Positions 1-9,071 of a DNA stretch of 64,000 nt are shown in pieces. The stretch is from Actinomadura macra NBRC 14102 (lineage in GTDB: Bacteria; Actinomycetota; Actinomycetes; Streptosporangiales; Streptosporangiaceae), in contig NZ_BCQT01000007.1 of NCBI RefSeq assembly GCF_001552215.1, positions 62,001 to 126,000 of the forward strand, read 5' to 3'. Made by a program: the position numbers and the translations under genes. The notes beneath the pieces were generated by a model. That model saw only the letters and a program-made list of their open reading frames with translations. It was not told the DNA's origin and did not search any database. Position 1 is the first letter of the stretch; each line of letters opens with the position of its first letter.

Positions 1-1887
1 AACGCCGAGCGGGTCGCCTCGTTCTGCACCGCGCAGGTCCTCGAACACGGCGACGACCTCGGCATGGCCTACATGGTCACCGAGTACATCGACGGGCCCT
101 CCCTGCTCCAGCACGTGTCGGAGAACGGCGCGCTGTCGCCGGGGATGCTGCACGGCGTCGCGGTCGGCGTGGCCGCCGCGCTCGTCGCCATCCACAGCGC
201 GGGGCTGGTGCACCGCGACCTCAAACCCAGCAACGTGCTGCTGTCCATCTCCGGGCCGCGCGTGATCGACTTCGGCATCGCCCGGGCGCTGGACATGGCG
301 AGCTCCCACACCCGCACCGGCCAGGTCGTCGGCACCCCCGGCTGGATCGCGCCCGAGCAGATCCTGACCCAGCAGGTCACCCCGGCGGTGGACGTGTTCG
401 CCTGGGGCTGCCTCGTCGCCTACGCCGCCAGCGGGCGCAACCCGTTCGGGCACGGCTCGTTCCAGATCATGGCGGCCCGCGCCGTGCACGCCGAGCCGGA
501 GGTCGGCGACCTGCCGGCGCCGCTCGCCGGGCTGGTCCGGTCGTGCCTGCGCAAGGAGCCCGAGCAGCGCCCGTCGGCCCGCGACCTGCTGCTCGCCCTG
601 GTCGGCGGCGCCGGCGAGGCCGCCGTGAACACCACGCTCGGCGAGGCATGGACGGCGCCGCCCCCGGTGACCGTCCAGGCGCCGGCACCCGCCCCGGCAC
701 CCGCCCCGCCCGCTCCTGCACCCGCCCCACCGCCCCGGCCCTCGCCGCGACAGGAGTCGCCACAGCAGGCGCAGATGCCGCCGCCGGCACCGCCGACGAC
801 GCAGCAGCCGGTGGAACGTCACACCGAACCGTCGTACGAGCGCCGCACGGTCCCCGCGGAGGCGCACCTTCCGCCTCCCGCCCCGCACGCCTTCCCGATC
901 GCGGAGCCCTCCACGTGGGAGGCCCCGATGACACAGGACGGAAGGGAGTCATCACCCCGCCGCTCCCGGATGGTGGCGGCGGGCGTGCTCGCCCTGCTGC
1001 TCGCCGGGGGTATCGCGGGAGGCGCCTACCTGCTCACGCGCCCGGAGAAGAAGGCGAAGCCGGCCTCCAGCGCGCCGGGGTTCCCCACCGGGGCGATGCT
1101 CGTCCGAATCGACACCGCGCCGGGATGGCCGGACAAGTGCCACGGAGACATCGGCACCTACAAGCCCGGGGACGCGGCGCCGAAGACGCTCATCCGGGGC
1201 CCGCAGTGCGACATGCTGCCCGTACGGTCGCCGGACGGCACGCGCATCGCGTTCACGCGCAGGGCGGTCGGCGCCTCGGCGGCGTGGGTGGCGAACGCCG
1301 ACGGCAGCGGCGCGCGGAAGGTCGCCGACATCGCGGGCGGGCGGGTCACCTGGTCGCCCGACGGGACACGGCTCGCCTACGTCGGCAAGCAGGGCGCCAC
1401 CTCCCAGCTCTACACCGTCGGTCTCCAGGACGGCTCGACCACCCCGCTCACCACGGACTCGTCCGCGAAGGACGACCCCATGTGGTCCTCAACCGGGCGG
1501 CTGGTGTTCTGGAGCAAGCGCGACGGCACCGAGCAGCTCTACACCCTCGATCCCGACCATCCCACGGACCCGTGGACGAAGCTCAGCCGGGACGGGGTCC
1601 GCGCGGTCGACCCCGCGTGGTCCCCCGACGGCTCCAAGGTCGCCTACACGCGTGGCGCGTCCCCGCACTCCGACATCTGGGTGATGAACGCCGACGGGTC
1701 CGGCGCCCGCCCGCTGACGCGGGCGGGCGAGCACGAGATGGACCCGGGATGGTCCCGCGACGGCCGCTGGGTCTGCTACGTCCAGGGGGCGGTCGAGAAG
1801 CCCGAGGTCCGCGCGGTCCGCGCCGACGGCACCGACGACCGCACGGTCACCCCCGCCGGCCGCACCTTCGGCCACCCGAGCTGGTAG
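1..1887 (+). CDS. Receptor Ser/Thr protein kinase with extracytoplasmic TolB/WD40-like propeller (5' partial)
   Basis: The frame is open from base 1, so the P-loop and N-lobe lysine lie outside the window; 628 residues remain. Visible kinase motifs are the catalytic loop HRDLKPSN (residues 71-78 of the visible part), the metal-binding DFG (90-92) and an activation segment ending in GTPGWIAPEQ. A Pro/Ala-rich linker (about 215-300), encoded by a repetitive C-rich stretch near 684-735, leads to one membrane helix (about 324-345). The remainder, predicted outside the membrane, is a beta-propeller with repeated WSPDG-type blades and NADGSG turns. This is the layout of actinobacterial PknD-like receptor kinases: outer sensor, inner Hanks-type kinase. 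The ligand is unknown. The gene ends 21 bp from the convergent MMPL gene. Confidence 0.92.
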   Translation, partial: NAERVASFCTAQVLEHGDDLGMAYMVTEYIDGPSLLQHVSENGALSPGMLHGVAVGVAAALVAIHSAGLVHRDLKPSNVLLSISGPRVIDFGIARALDMASSHTRTGQVVGTPGWIAPEQILTQQVTPAVDVFAWGCLVAYAASGRNPFGHGSFQIMAARAVHAEPEVGDLPAPLAGLVRSCLRKEPEQRPSARDLLLALVGGAGEAAVNTTLGEAWTAPPPVTVQAPAPAPAPAPPAPAPAPPPRPSPRQESPQQAQMPPPAPPTTQQPVERHTEPSYERRTVPAEAHLPPPAPHAFPIAEPSTWEAPMTQDGRESSPRRSRMVAAGVLALLLAGGIAGGAYLLTRPEKKAKPASSAPGFPTGAMLVRIDTAPGWPDKCHGDIGTYKPGDAAPKTLIRGPQCDMLPVRSPDGTRIAFTRRAVGASAAWVANADGSGARKVADIAGGRVTWSPDGTRLAYVGKQGATSQLYTVGLQDGSTTPLTTDSSAKDDPMWSSTGRLVFWSKRDGTEQLYTLDPDHPTDPWTKLSRDGVRAVDPAWSPDGSKVAYTRGASPHSDIWVMNADGSGARPLTRAGEHEMDPGWSRDGRWVCYVQGAVEKPEVRAVRADGTDDRTVTPAGRTFGHPSW

Positions 1888-1908
1888 CGGGTTCGTCGGT
1901 CGCCGCCG

Positions 1909-4071
1909 TCAGTCGCCGCCGACGCCTGCGGGCGCCTCCTCGGGAGTGGCGGGGACGGGGTCGGCCTTGGCGAGGGCGCTCGGCCACCACATGTGCCGGC
2001 CGACGTCCAGGTTCAGTGCGGTGACCAGCACCGATCGGACGACGAAGGTGTCCAGTAGCACCCCGAACGCGACCGTGAAGCCGAGTTCGGTGACGAACAC
2101 CAGTGGCAGCGAGCCGAGCGCCGCGAACGTCCCGGCGAGGACGGCGCCCGCGGAGGTGATGACCCCACCGGTCGCCGAGAGCCCGATCAGCGAGCCGCGC
2201 CGCGTCCCGTGCTGCTTGGACTCCTCGTGGACGCGCGTCATCAGGAAGATGTTGTAGTCGGTGCCGAGCGCCACCAGGAACACGAACGACCACAGCGCGA
2301 ACGACGGGTCGGCCGAGGCGAACCCGAGCACGTGATGGAAGACCAGCGCGCTGACCCCGAGCGCCGCGGCGTACGAGAGCACGACCGTCGCCACCAGGAG
2401 CAGCGGGGCCACGATCGCGCGCAGCAGCACCGCGAGGATGAGGAACACCACGACCAGGACGATCGGGATCACCACGTTCTGGTCGCGGTGGGAGGCGTCG
2501 CTGATGTCGAGGGTGACCGCCGAACCGCCGCCGACCTCGGCGTCCGCGCCGGGGACGGCATGGACGGCCTCGCGGGCCCGTTCGATGGCGGTGAAGCCGC
2601 GCTGCCCGTCCGGTGCCGCGGTGAGCGTTCCCTCAAGGTAGACGAGACCGTCGACGGGCTGTCCGGGTCTGTTCCCGGCGAGCTTGACGTCGGTGATGTC
2701 GGGGACCTTGGCCAGCGCCGCGCTGACGGCGTCCTGCGTCCCGGCCTTGGCGACGACCTGGACGGGCGAGCCGCTGCCCGCCGGGAAGTGCTGCACCAGC
2801 GCGGCCTCGCCGGTGACCGAGTCGGGCTTGCCGGCGCTGAAGGCGTCCTTGTTCTGCAGCGAGCCCGTCTTCAGCCCGAACAGGCCGAACGCGAGCGCGC
2901 CGAGGATCACGGCGGTGGTCACCCAGGTGACGCGGGGGCGCCGGGCGACGAACGTCCCGACGCGTGCCCAGATGCCCTGCTCTGTCGGCTCGTCCGAGCC
3001 GTGCGTCGGCCGCTTGGGCCAGAACACCCAGCGGCCGCAGATGACGAGGAGCGCGGGCAGCAGCGTGACCATCGCGGCCAGCGCGACGACGACGCCGATC
3101 GCCATGACCGGGCCCATGCTCTTGGTGGAGTTGAGGACGGCCATCAGCAGGCACAGCATGCTGATGGCGACGGTGGAGCCGCTCGCGATGATCGCGGGCC
3201 CGGCGCGGTGCAGCGCTATCGCCATCGCCTCGTGCCGGTCGCGGTGCCGCCGCAGTTCCTCCCGGTAGCGGGCGATCAGCAGCAGGGCGTAGTCGGTCCC
3301 GGCACCGAAGACCAGGACGGTGAGGATGAACGCGGCCTGCCCGTTGACCGTCAGCCCGGCGTTCTCGGCCAGCAGGTACACCACGGCCTCGGCCGCCATC
3401 AGCGCGACGCCGACGCACAGCAGCGGCGCCAGCCACAGGATGGGGCTGCGGTAGGTGATCAGCAGGATCGCGATGACGATGGCGGCGGTGATGAGCAGGA
3501 GCGTCTTGTCGAAGCCGGAGAAGACGTTGCTGAAGTCGCCTCCGTACCCGGCGGGGCCGGTGACGTGGGTCTTCAGGCCCGGATCGCCGTTCTGCACGAT
3601 GTCGCGGTAGTCCTTGACCGCGGGTCCGAGCAGATCCCATCCGTCGTTGCCCATCTTGACGTTGACGATGGTCTGGATGGCCTTGCCGTCCTTGGCGGTG
3701 ACGGGGGGCTGCACGGCCTCGGTGATCGGCCGGGGCGGCGCCGAGCCCTTCGGGTCGCCCATGACGGCCTTCAGCCGCGGCACGTCCGCGGCGGCCTTGG
3801 CCTGGTCGGCGGCGGTGACGGGGGCACCGTCACGGTGGTAGACGACGACGGCGGGGATCGTGTCGGCGGGCACGAACTTCTCGGCCGCGTCGACGACCCG
3901 CGTGGATTCGGCGTCCTTGGGCAGCCAGGCCGACGCCTCGTTGGTCTGCGCGCCGGTGAGCTTGCCGGCCATCGGCACCGCGATGGCGAGGATCACGATC
4001 CAGATCCCGAGGACGATGTATTTGCTGCGCCTCCCACAGGGCAGGGAGGAAAAACGGTTCGCGCCGGTCAT
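1909..4071 (-). CDS. MMPL family (RND superfamily) lipid/metabolite exporter
   Basis: A 720-residue membrane protein with the duplicated MMPL plan: a first helix (about 20-40), a periplasmic loop, a bundle of helices, then the same order again. Each half carries the Asp-Tyr pair of the proton relay, GAGTDYALLLI (about residue 257) and ALGTDYNIFLM (about 603). Family knowledge: MmpL proteins use the proton gradient to export lipids, siderophores or drugs across the inner membrane of actinomycetes. The start has a GGAG ribosome site 6 bp upstream. It is monocistronic, with about 160 bp of AT-richer DNA upstream holding a plausible promoter. No biosynthetic gene adjoins it, so the substrate cannot be named. 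Confidence 0.93.
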   Translation of the reverse strand: MTGANRFSSLPCGRRSKYIVLGIWIVILAIAVPMAGKLTGAQTNEASAWLPKDAESTRVVDAAEKFVPADTIPAVVVYHRDGAPVTAADQAKAAADVPRLKAVMGDPKGSAPPRPITEAVQPPVTAKDGKAIQTIVNVKMGNDGWDLLGPAVKDYRDIVQNGDPGLKTHVTGPAGYGGDFSNVFSGFDKTLLLITAAIVIAILLITYRSPILWLAPLLCVGVALMAAEAVVYLLAENAGLTVNGQAAFILTVLVFGAGTDYALLLIARYREELRRHRDRHEAMAIALHRAGPAIIASGSTVAISMLCLLMAVLNSTKSMGPVMAIGVVVALAAMVTLLPALLVICGRWVFWPKRPTHGSDEPTEQGIWARVGTFVARRPRVTWVTTAVILGALAFGLFGLKTGSLQNKDAFSAGKPDSVTGEAALVQHFPAGSGSPVQVVAKAGTQDAVSAALAKVPDITDVKLAGNRPGQPVDGLVYLEGTLTAAPDGQRGFTAIERAREAVHAVPGADAEVGGGSAVTLDISDASHRDQNVVIPIVLVVVFLILAVLLRAIVAPLLLVATVVLSYAAALGVSALVFHHVLGFASADPSFALWSFVFLVALGTDYNIFLMTRVHEESKQHGTRRGSLIGLSATGGVITSAGAVLAGTFAALGSLPLVFVTELGFTVAFGVLLDTFVVRSVLVTALNLDVGRHMWWPSALAKADPVPATPEEAPAGVGGD

Positions 4072-4112
4072 GAGATCTCCGAAACCCCCTGGGGAGTGAG
4101 CCGCCCGCCTAT

Positions 4113-4142
4113 TCCTTACGTCGACACACCCGGAGACGTCAA
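4113..4142 (-). promoter_or_regulatory. Candidate sigma-70-type promoter of the MMPL gene
   Basis: On the minus strand TTGACG (4142-4137) is followed after 18 bp by TAAGGA (4118-4113), about 40 bp upstream of the MMPL start. It lies in the AT-richest part of the gap and points the right way. The -10 hexamer is only a fair match. Confidence 0.35.
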
Positions 4143-4234
4143 GACATATCGCGTTTTTTCACGAAAAGGTAAAGTGGACATTCAGGTACACGACGCAGCT
4201 CAGCCGGGGCGCGACCGGATCCGGACAGCCGATC

Positions 4235-5164
4235 TCAGGCGGTGATCATGTCGAGCCGGCGCAGGATCACGCCCTCGCGCAGCGCCCACGGGCAGACCTC
4301 CAACTCGGCCAGCCCGAACAGGTCCATCGCCGCGTCGGCGACGATCGCACCCGCCGGAAGCTGCGGAGCGCGCCGTTCGGACACCCCGGGCAGCGCGGCA
4401 CGCTCACCCGGCGGCATCAGCGCGAGCTTCTCGGCCCACTCGGTCAGGTCGGAGTCGCGCAGCACCCGCCGCTGGTACGGTCCATCGGCCGAGGGCGACG
4501 CGCCGCCGATCCGCGCGAGCTGCTTGAACGTCTTGGACGTGGCGACCGCGTGGTCGGGCGGCCCGTACCGGGCGACCTCGCCGACGTGCCTGGCGATCTC
4601 CGCCCGGACGTGCCGCCGCAGCTTGCGCACCTCGTCCGGGGACGGCGGGTCGGCGCTGAACCAGTCGCGGGTGAGCCGCCCCGCCCCGAGCGGCAGCGAG
4701 AACGCCGCGTCCGGCTCCTCGTCGATGCCGACCCCGATCTCCAGCGAGCCGCCGCCGATGTCCACGACCAGCAGCCGCCCCGACGACCAGCCGAACCAGC
4801 GGCGGACGGCGAGGAACGTCAGCCGCGCCTCCTCCTCACCCGACAGGGCGCTGATGTCGACCTGCGTCTCGGCCCGGAGCCGCGCGAGGACGTCCTCACC
4901 GTTGGAGGCGTCCCGGACGGCGGACGTGGCGAACGCGACGAGGTCCTCGACCCCCTTGTCCTCGGCGATCTGCAGGGCCTCGTCGACGAACGCGCGCAGC
5001 CGTGTCTCGCCCTCCTCCGACAGCCGGTCCCCGTCCTCCAGGTGGGCGGCGAGGCGCAGCTCTGCCTTGTGGGAGAACGCGGGCAGCGGCCGCGCCCCCT
5101 GATGGGCGTCCACCACCAGGAGATGCACGGTGTTAGATCCCACGTCCAGCACGCCGAGTCGCAT
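4235..5164 (-). CDS. Ppx/GppA family phosphatase (exopolyphosphatase / pppGpp phosphatase)
   Basis: A 309-residue protein of the ASKHA fold that removes terminal phosphate from polyphosphate and, in some members, from pppGpp. The N-terminal phosphate-1 motif is [17 protein letters not shown], and the phosphate-2 motif is [14 protein letters not shown] in the middle of the protein. It has the short form of the family (about 300 residues, no C-terminal HD-like domain), as usual for actinobacterial Ppx1/Ppx2. The frame is open to 5233, but the ATG at 5164 directly before [11 protein letters not shown] matches the family start and is chosen here. The start lies 88 bp from the divergent PH-domain gene, so the two may share a control region. 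Polyphosphatase versus pppGpp activity cannot be decided from sequence alone. Confidence 0.9.
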   Translation of the reverse strand: MRLGVLDVGSNTVHLLVVDAHQGARPLPAFSHKAELRLAAHLEDGDRLSEEGETRLRAFVDEALQIAEDKGVEDLVAFATSAVRDASNGEDVLARLRAETQVDISALSGEEEARLTFLAVRRWFGWSSGRLLVVDIGGGSLEIGVGIDEEPDAAFSLPLGAGRLTRDWFSADPPSPDEVRKLRRHVRAEIARHVGEVARYGPPDHAVATSKTFKQLARIGGASPSADGPYQRRVLRDSDLTEWAEKLALMPPGERAALPGVSERRAPQLPAGAIVADAAMDLFGLAELEVCPWALREGVILRRLDMITA

Positions 5165-5252
5165 GAGGATGACGCTATCGGACGGCCTCCGTACAAGTTC
5201 GGGCAGATCAGCATTGATGAGGATAGAACTCACTTGCCGCTACGGTGGCGGC

Positions 5253-5675
5253 ATGGAGGGTGACATCAGGACGGCGCGGCGCTGGCGGGTGCGGCCGAAG
5301 CAGATCGTGGCCGAATGCGCGGCGGCCGCGGCGGTGACGGTGCTCGCCGTCCTCTCTGCCGGGGACGTGCAGCGGCTGCTGCTGGCGGGCGTCGCCGCGG
5401 CCGGCCTGGCCGCGCTCGCGCTGCGCGACCTGCTCGTTCCCGTCCGGGTGGCGGCCGACCGGGACGGCGTCACGGTCGTGACGGGCTACGCCGGGCACCG
5501 CCGCATCCCCTGGGACGAGGTCATCGCCATCCGGGTGGACGAGCGGCGCCGGCTCCTCCTGCACACCCGGCTCCTGGAGATCGAGACCGCGGACGATCTG
5601 CACCTGTTCAGCGCGTTCGACCTCGGCGCCGACGTCCACGACGTGGCCGACGAGCTCTACCGCCTCCGCCCCTGA
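5253..5675 (+). CDS. Small membrane protein with bacterial PH domain (CFP-6-like)
   Basis: A 140-residue protein. After a basic N-terminus (RRWRVRPKQ) come two closely spaced hydrophobic helices (about 22-60), then a beta-rich domain of about 75 residues (VRVAADRDGVTVVTGY, RRIPWDEVIAIRV) typical of the bacterial PH domain found in mycobacterial low-molecular-weight antigen 6 (CFP-6). The domain should face the cytoplasm. The function of this family is unknown. The ATG at 5253 was chosen because the PH-family N-terminus begins here; upstream in-frame starts would overlap the divergent phosphatase gene. Confidence 0.8.
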   Translation: MEGDIRTARRWRVRPKQIVAECAAAAAVTVLAVLSAGDVQRLLLAGVAAAGLAALALRDLLVPVRVAADRDGVTVVTGYAGHRRIPWDEVIAIRVDERRRLLLHTRLLEIETADDLHLFSAFDLGADVHDVADELYRLRP

Positions 5676-5712
5676 CCCGCGGCGGCGGGCGGGGTCCGGC
5701 CGGGCCCAGCGC

Positions 5713-5925
5713 TCAGTCCATGTCCAGGTCGGCGAGATCGACGACCTCCGCCAGTTCCTCCACGGACGGGTAGTAGCCGACGAGAGCGCCGCGCCTTGTC
5801 ACCAGGAAGGCCGTCTCCCCGCGCACCCCCGCGAGGTCGGCCCACACCCGGTGCGCCCCCGTCAGGCGCACCGCCACCACCTGAAGCCCCCCGGGCCCGG
5901 CCCAGCCCTTCCGATCCTCCCCCAT
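5713..5925 (-). CDS. Small conserved-looking hypothetical protein
   Basis: A 70-residue frame with strong actinomycete third-position GC. From residue 16 it reads VVAVRLTGAHRVWADLAG and ends in VVDLADLDMD, a compact beta-beta-alpha-like sequence with no membrane segment or cysteines. The GTG at 5880 is preceded by GGGGGG at 6 bp and may be the true start, giving about 55 residues; the ATG at 5925 is the longest option. I recall similar small proteins in actinomycetes but no assigned role. It lies convergent to the PH-domain gene. Confidence 0.5.
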   Translation of the reverse strand: MGEDRKGWAGPGGLQVVAVRLTGAHRVWADLAGVRGETAFLVTRRGALVGYYPSVEELAEVVDLADLDMD

Positions 5926-6004
5926 GCACAGAACGTTACGCTCCGCGACTTTCTGTGATAGAACCAGGTCGGGACGGGCATGGGTGGGCCCGGGAGGCGC
6001 GGCG

Positions 6005-7135
6005 TCAGCCGTCGAGGAAGTCGCCGCGGGCGGCCACGGCGGTGTCGGGGTTGTCGCTGAAGAGGCCGTCGATGCCGGCCTCGAAGAACGCGTCGTACTC
6101 CTTGAGGGCCTGGCCGTAGTCGGACGGGACGGTTCCGACGCGCAGGTCGGCGGGCAGGAACTGGTTCTCGTTCCGGAACGTGTACGGGCCGACCTTCAGC
6201 GTCGCGGCGTGGGCGTCCTTCACCAGCGAGGTCGGCGCGCCGAGGGTGCCGTCCGCCTTCAGCGAGATCACCAGGGACTTGTCCGGGCCGATCCACTGCG
6301 CGTAGGTGCGGATCTCCCGCAGCCCGGCCGGTGTGATCATCTCGGCGAAGGTCGGGCCCGTGCCGGTCGCGATCGTGTCGTAGGGGGCGCCGCCGGCCGA
6401 CAGGTCCTGAAGCCCGGGGACGCGCAGCGACCGGTGCAGGATGCGCAGGCTCGATGGCTCGAACGACTGGACGATGGCGCGGCCGTCCCGCTTGTCCAGC
6501 CCGTTGTCCTTGAGGGCCTTGACGAGCCCGCCCTCCAGCGGCAGGCCGATCGAGCGGAAGTACGTCGGATGCTTGGTCTCCGGGATGACGCCGATACGGC
6601 GGTGGTACTTGGCGCTCAGCCCTTCGGCCAGGTCGATGACCTCCTGGAGGGTCGGCACCTGATAGCGGCCGTTGTACAGCGTGTTGCGCTGCCGGACGGA
6701 CGGGAGCCGCTCGACGGCCCGCAGCGTCTTCACCTCGGCGAGCGTGAAGTCCTCGGTGAACCAGCCGGTGACCTTCGTGCCGTCGATCGTCTTGGTCGTC
6801 CGGCGGGACGCGAACTCGGGGTGGTCCTTGACGTCGGTGGTGCCGCCGATCTCGTTCTCGTGCCGGGCGATCAGCACACCGTCCTTGGTGGGCACGAGGT
6901 CGGGCTCGATGTAGTCGGCGCCCATCTGGACGGCCAGTTCGTACGACCCGACAGTGTGCTCGGGGCGGTATCCGGCCGCGCCGCGATGCCCGAAGATCGT
7001 CGGCTCCTTCGCGTGCGGCGCCGCCTCGGCGGCCCCCATCGCACCGCCCACCACGCCGCCCACCATGGCGCCCGGCAGCAGTACCGCCACGGCCGCCAGG
7101 AGCGCGGCCCTCTTCCCCGTCACACGCGCGAGCAT
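6005..7135 (-). CDS. glpQ: Secreted glycerophosphodiester phosphodiesterase
   Basis: Hydrolyses glycerophosphodiesters from phospholipids to glycerol-3-phosphate and an alcohol. The first 39 residues form a signal peptide (basic start, long hydrophobic core, cleavage near AEA-AP). The GDPD core follows: HRGAAGYRPEHT (50-61), with catalytic His-Arg, then YIEPDLVPTKDG (75-86), whose Glu77 and Asp79 bind the metal, and a later RHENEIGGTTDV loop. At 376 residues it fits the extracellular GlpQ class. It is divergent from PhoD; in streptomycetes both glpQ and phoD belong to the PhoP regulon, and a PHO-box-like element lies between them here. This points to phosphate scavenging from outside the cell. 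Confidence 0.93.
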   Translation of the reverse strand: MLARVTGKRAALLAAVAVLLPGAMVGGVVGGAMGAAEAAPHAKEPTIFGHRGAAGYRPEHTVGSYELAVQMGADYIEPDLVPTKDGVLIARHENEIGGTTDVKDHPEFASRRTTKTIDGTKVTGWFTEDFTLAEVKTLRAVERLPSVRQRNTLYNGRYQVPTLQEVIDLAEGLSAKYHRRIGVIPETKHPTYFRSIGLPLEGGLVKALKDNGLDKRDGRAIVQSFEPSSLRILHRSLRVPGLQDLSAGGAPYDTIATGTGPTFAEMITPAGLREIRTYAQWIGPDKSLVISLKADGTLGAPTSLVKDAHAATLKVGPYTFRNENQFLPADLRVGTVPSDYGQALKEYDAFFEAGIDGLFSDNPDTAVAARGDFLDG

Positions 7136-7210
7136 GTCGGCTCCTCTCGCGGCGGCATCCCGGGCGTCCGTCGCCGGAGATCACCGCCGCGGGGACGGTA
7201 CCGCCCCCGC

Positions 7211-7250
7211 GGTGACGGCCGGGGCAACCGTGACGGGCGGCCCGGTGAAC
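7211..7250 (-). promoter_or_regulatory. PHO-box-like direct repeats between glpQ and phoD
   Basis: Read on the minus strand, heptamers at 11-bp spacing are GTTCACC (7250-7244), CGCCCGT (7239-7233), GTTGCCC (7228-7222) and CGTCACC (7217-7211). The first is a perfect match to the streptomycete PhoP direct-repeat unit; two others match at about five of seven positions. The site is between two genes of the typical phosphate regulon. Confidence 0.4.
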
Positions 7251-7387
7251 GGGCGCGGCAGGTCCGGCACGAGTCCCGGAGGGGCCCTCCGGTCGCGGAC
7301 CCGCTCGGCCCGGGCGCCACGGCGACTTCACGCTCCGTTGCCTTGATGGTCGGTTCCGGCTCAATCAGGTGATCTGCACTGAGTGGT

Positions 7388-8974
7388 GTGGACATGACAC
7401 GCAGGACGTTCCTGGCCACCACATCGCTCGCCGGAGCGGCCCCGGTGGTGCCCGCCCGGCCAGAGACACCGCCGGTCCGGCCGGAGACGCCGCTCGTTCC
7501 CGCGGCGCGCCGGTCGTTCCGGACGTCCGGGCCGTTCGAGCTCGGCGTGGCGTCCGGGGAGCCCGATTCGGGCGGGTTCGTCCTCTGGACACGCCTCGCG
7601 CCCCGCCCTCTCGCCGACGACGGGCACGGTGGCATGCCCGATCGCGACGTCACGGTGGAGTGGCAGATCGCCGAGGACGAGCTGTTCCGCCGGGTGGCGC
7701 GCAGCGGCCGGGCGACCGCGCGCCGGGCGGAGGCCCACAGCGTGCACGCCGAGGTGGGCGGCCTGCGGCCGGGTGCGGAGTACTTCTACCGGTTCCGCGC
7801 GGACGGGCACGTCTCGCCGACCGGTCGCACCCGGACGGCCCCGGCGGCCGGCGCGTCGCCCCCGCTGACGTTCGGGGCCGTGTCCTGCGCGTACTACGAG
7901 CACGGCTACTTCACCGCCTACCGGCGGCTCGCCGAGCGGCATCCCGACCTCGTGTTCCACCTGGGCGACTACCTGTACGAGGACGCCGCGGGCGCGCACG
8001 AGACGCTGCCGATCGTCCGAAGGCACACCCCCGGCAAGTGCCGGACGCTCGCGGACTACCGCCGCCGCCACGCCCAGTACCGTGCCGACCGTGACCTGCA
8101 GGCCGCGCACGCCGCCGCGCCGTGGGCGGTGATCTGGGACGACCACGAGGTGGAGAACAACTGGGCCGGGAACGTTCCAGGCACGGAGGTTCCGGGGTTC
8201 CCCGAGCGCAGGCGCGCCGCGTTCCGCGCCTACTACGAGCACATGCCGCTGCGCCCCTCCGCCGTCCGGCGGAACGGCCGGATCCGGCTGACGCGGCGGC
8301 TGGACTGGGGGGCGACGGCGGCGCTCCACCTGCTCGACACCCGGCAGTTCCGCTCCGACCAGCCCTGCGACGACGGGCTGCGCGAGGGGTGCGACGACCG
8401 GCTGGACGGGCGGCGCGCCCTGCTCGGCCCCGCGCAGCTCCGCTGGCTGGAGGCGGGCCTGCGCGGCTCGCGCGCCCGCTGGAACGTCCTGGCCCAGCAG
8501 GTGTTCCTCGCCCAGCGCGACCACCGGCTCGGCCCCGGCCGCAGGATGGCACTGGACGGCTGGGACGGCTACGCCGCCGAGCGGGACCGGCTGATGCGCG
8601 CGCTGGCCACCTCCGGCGCGGCGAATCCCGTCGTCCTCACCGGCGACGTGCACGTGGCGCACGCGTGCGACCTGCTCGCCGACTTCGACGACCCGTCCTC
8701 GGCCCGGATCGGCGTGGAGCTGGTCGCCACGTCCGTCGCCAGCGACGGTGACGGCTACGCCGACCCTGTGGAGAACGCCGCCGTCCGCGCCGAGAACCCG
8801 CACATCGCCTTCATCGACCAGCGCCGCGGCTTCCTCCTGGCCAGGGCCGGCGCGGACGAGCTGCGGGCCGAGTTCCACACGCTCCCCCACGTCACCCGCC
8901 GGGGCGCCCCGTCCTCCGTCGCCGCCGCCTTCACCGTTCCGTCCGGCGCGCGTTCCCTGGGGGCCTGGCGCTGA
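7388..8974 (+). CDS. phoD: Tat-exported PhoD family alkaline phosphatase/phosphodiesterase
   Basis: A calcium/iron-dependent enzyme that releases phosphate from esters outside the cell. The N-terminus has a twin-arginine signal (TRRTFLATTS). A fibronectin-like N-terminal domain is followed by the metallophosphatase core: GAVSCAYYEHGYFTAYRRL with the metal-binding Asp/Cys region, HLGDYLYED (about 192-200), WDDHEVENNW (about 251-260) and the C-terminal metal site LTGDVHVAHACD (about 415-426). At 528 residues it matches the PhoD family. The start may be GTG 7388 or the ATG at 7394, two codons later; both leave the Tat motif intact. Divergent from glpQ, with which it probably responds to phosphate starvation. 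Confidence 0.93.
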   Translation: MDMTRRTFLATTSLAGAAPVVPARPETPPVRPETPLVPAARRSFRTSGPFELGVASGEPDSGGFVLWTRLAPRPLADDGHGGMPDRDVTVEWQIAEDELFRRVARSGRATARRAEAHSVHAEVGGLRPGAEYFYRFRADGHVSPTGRTRTAPAAGASPPLTFGAVSCAYYEHGYFTAYRRLAERHPDLVFHLGDYLYEDAAGAHETLPIVRRHTPGKCRTLADYRRRHAQYRADRDLQAAHAAAPWAVIWDDHEVENNWAGNVPGTEVPGFPERRRAAFRAYYEHMPLRPSAVRRNGRIRLTRRLDWGATAALHLLDTRQFRSDQPCDDGLREGCDDRLDGRRALLGPAQLRWLEAGLRGSRARWNVLAQQVFLAQRDHRLGPGRRMALDGWDGYAAERDRLMRALATSGAANPVVLTGDVHVAHACDLLADFDDPSSARIGVELVATSVASDGDGYADPVENAAVRAENPHIAFIDQRRGFLLARAGADELRAEFHTLPHVTRRGAPSSVAAAFTVPSGARSLGAWR

Positions 8975-9071
8975 CCGGAGGCCGCCCCGAGGTCCGCCGG
9001 CACGGGACGGAACCCCGGGCGCGCCGGGCGCGTCCAAGGTCTGCCCCGTTGTCGCTCCCGAAGGGGGAATC

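Noticed and set aside
684..735. C-rich repetitive tract considered as a non-coding repeat
   Set aside because: It is in frame and encodes the Pro/Ala linker of the receptor kinase; it is kept as part of that gene.
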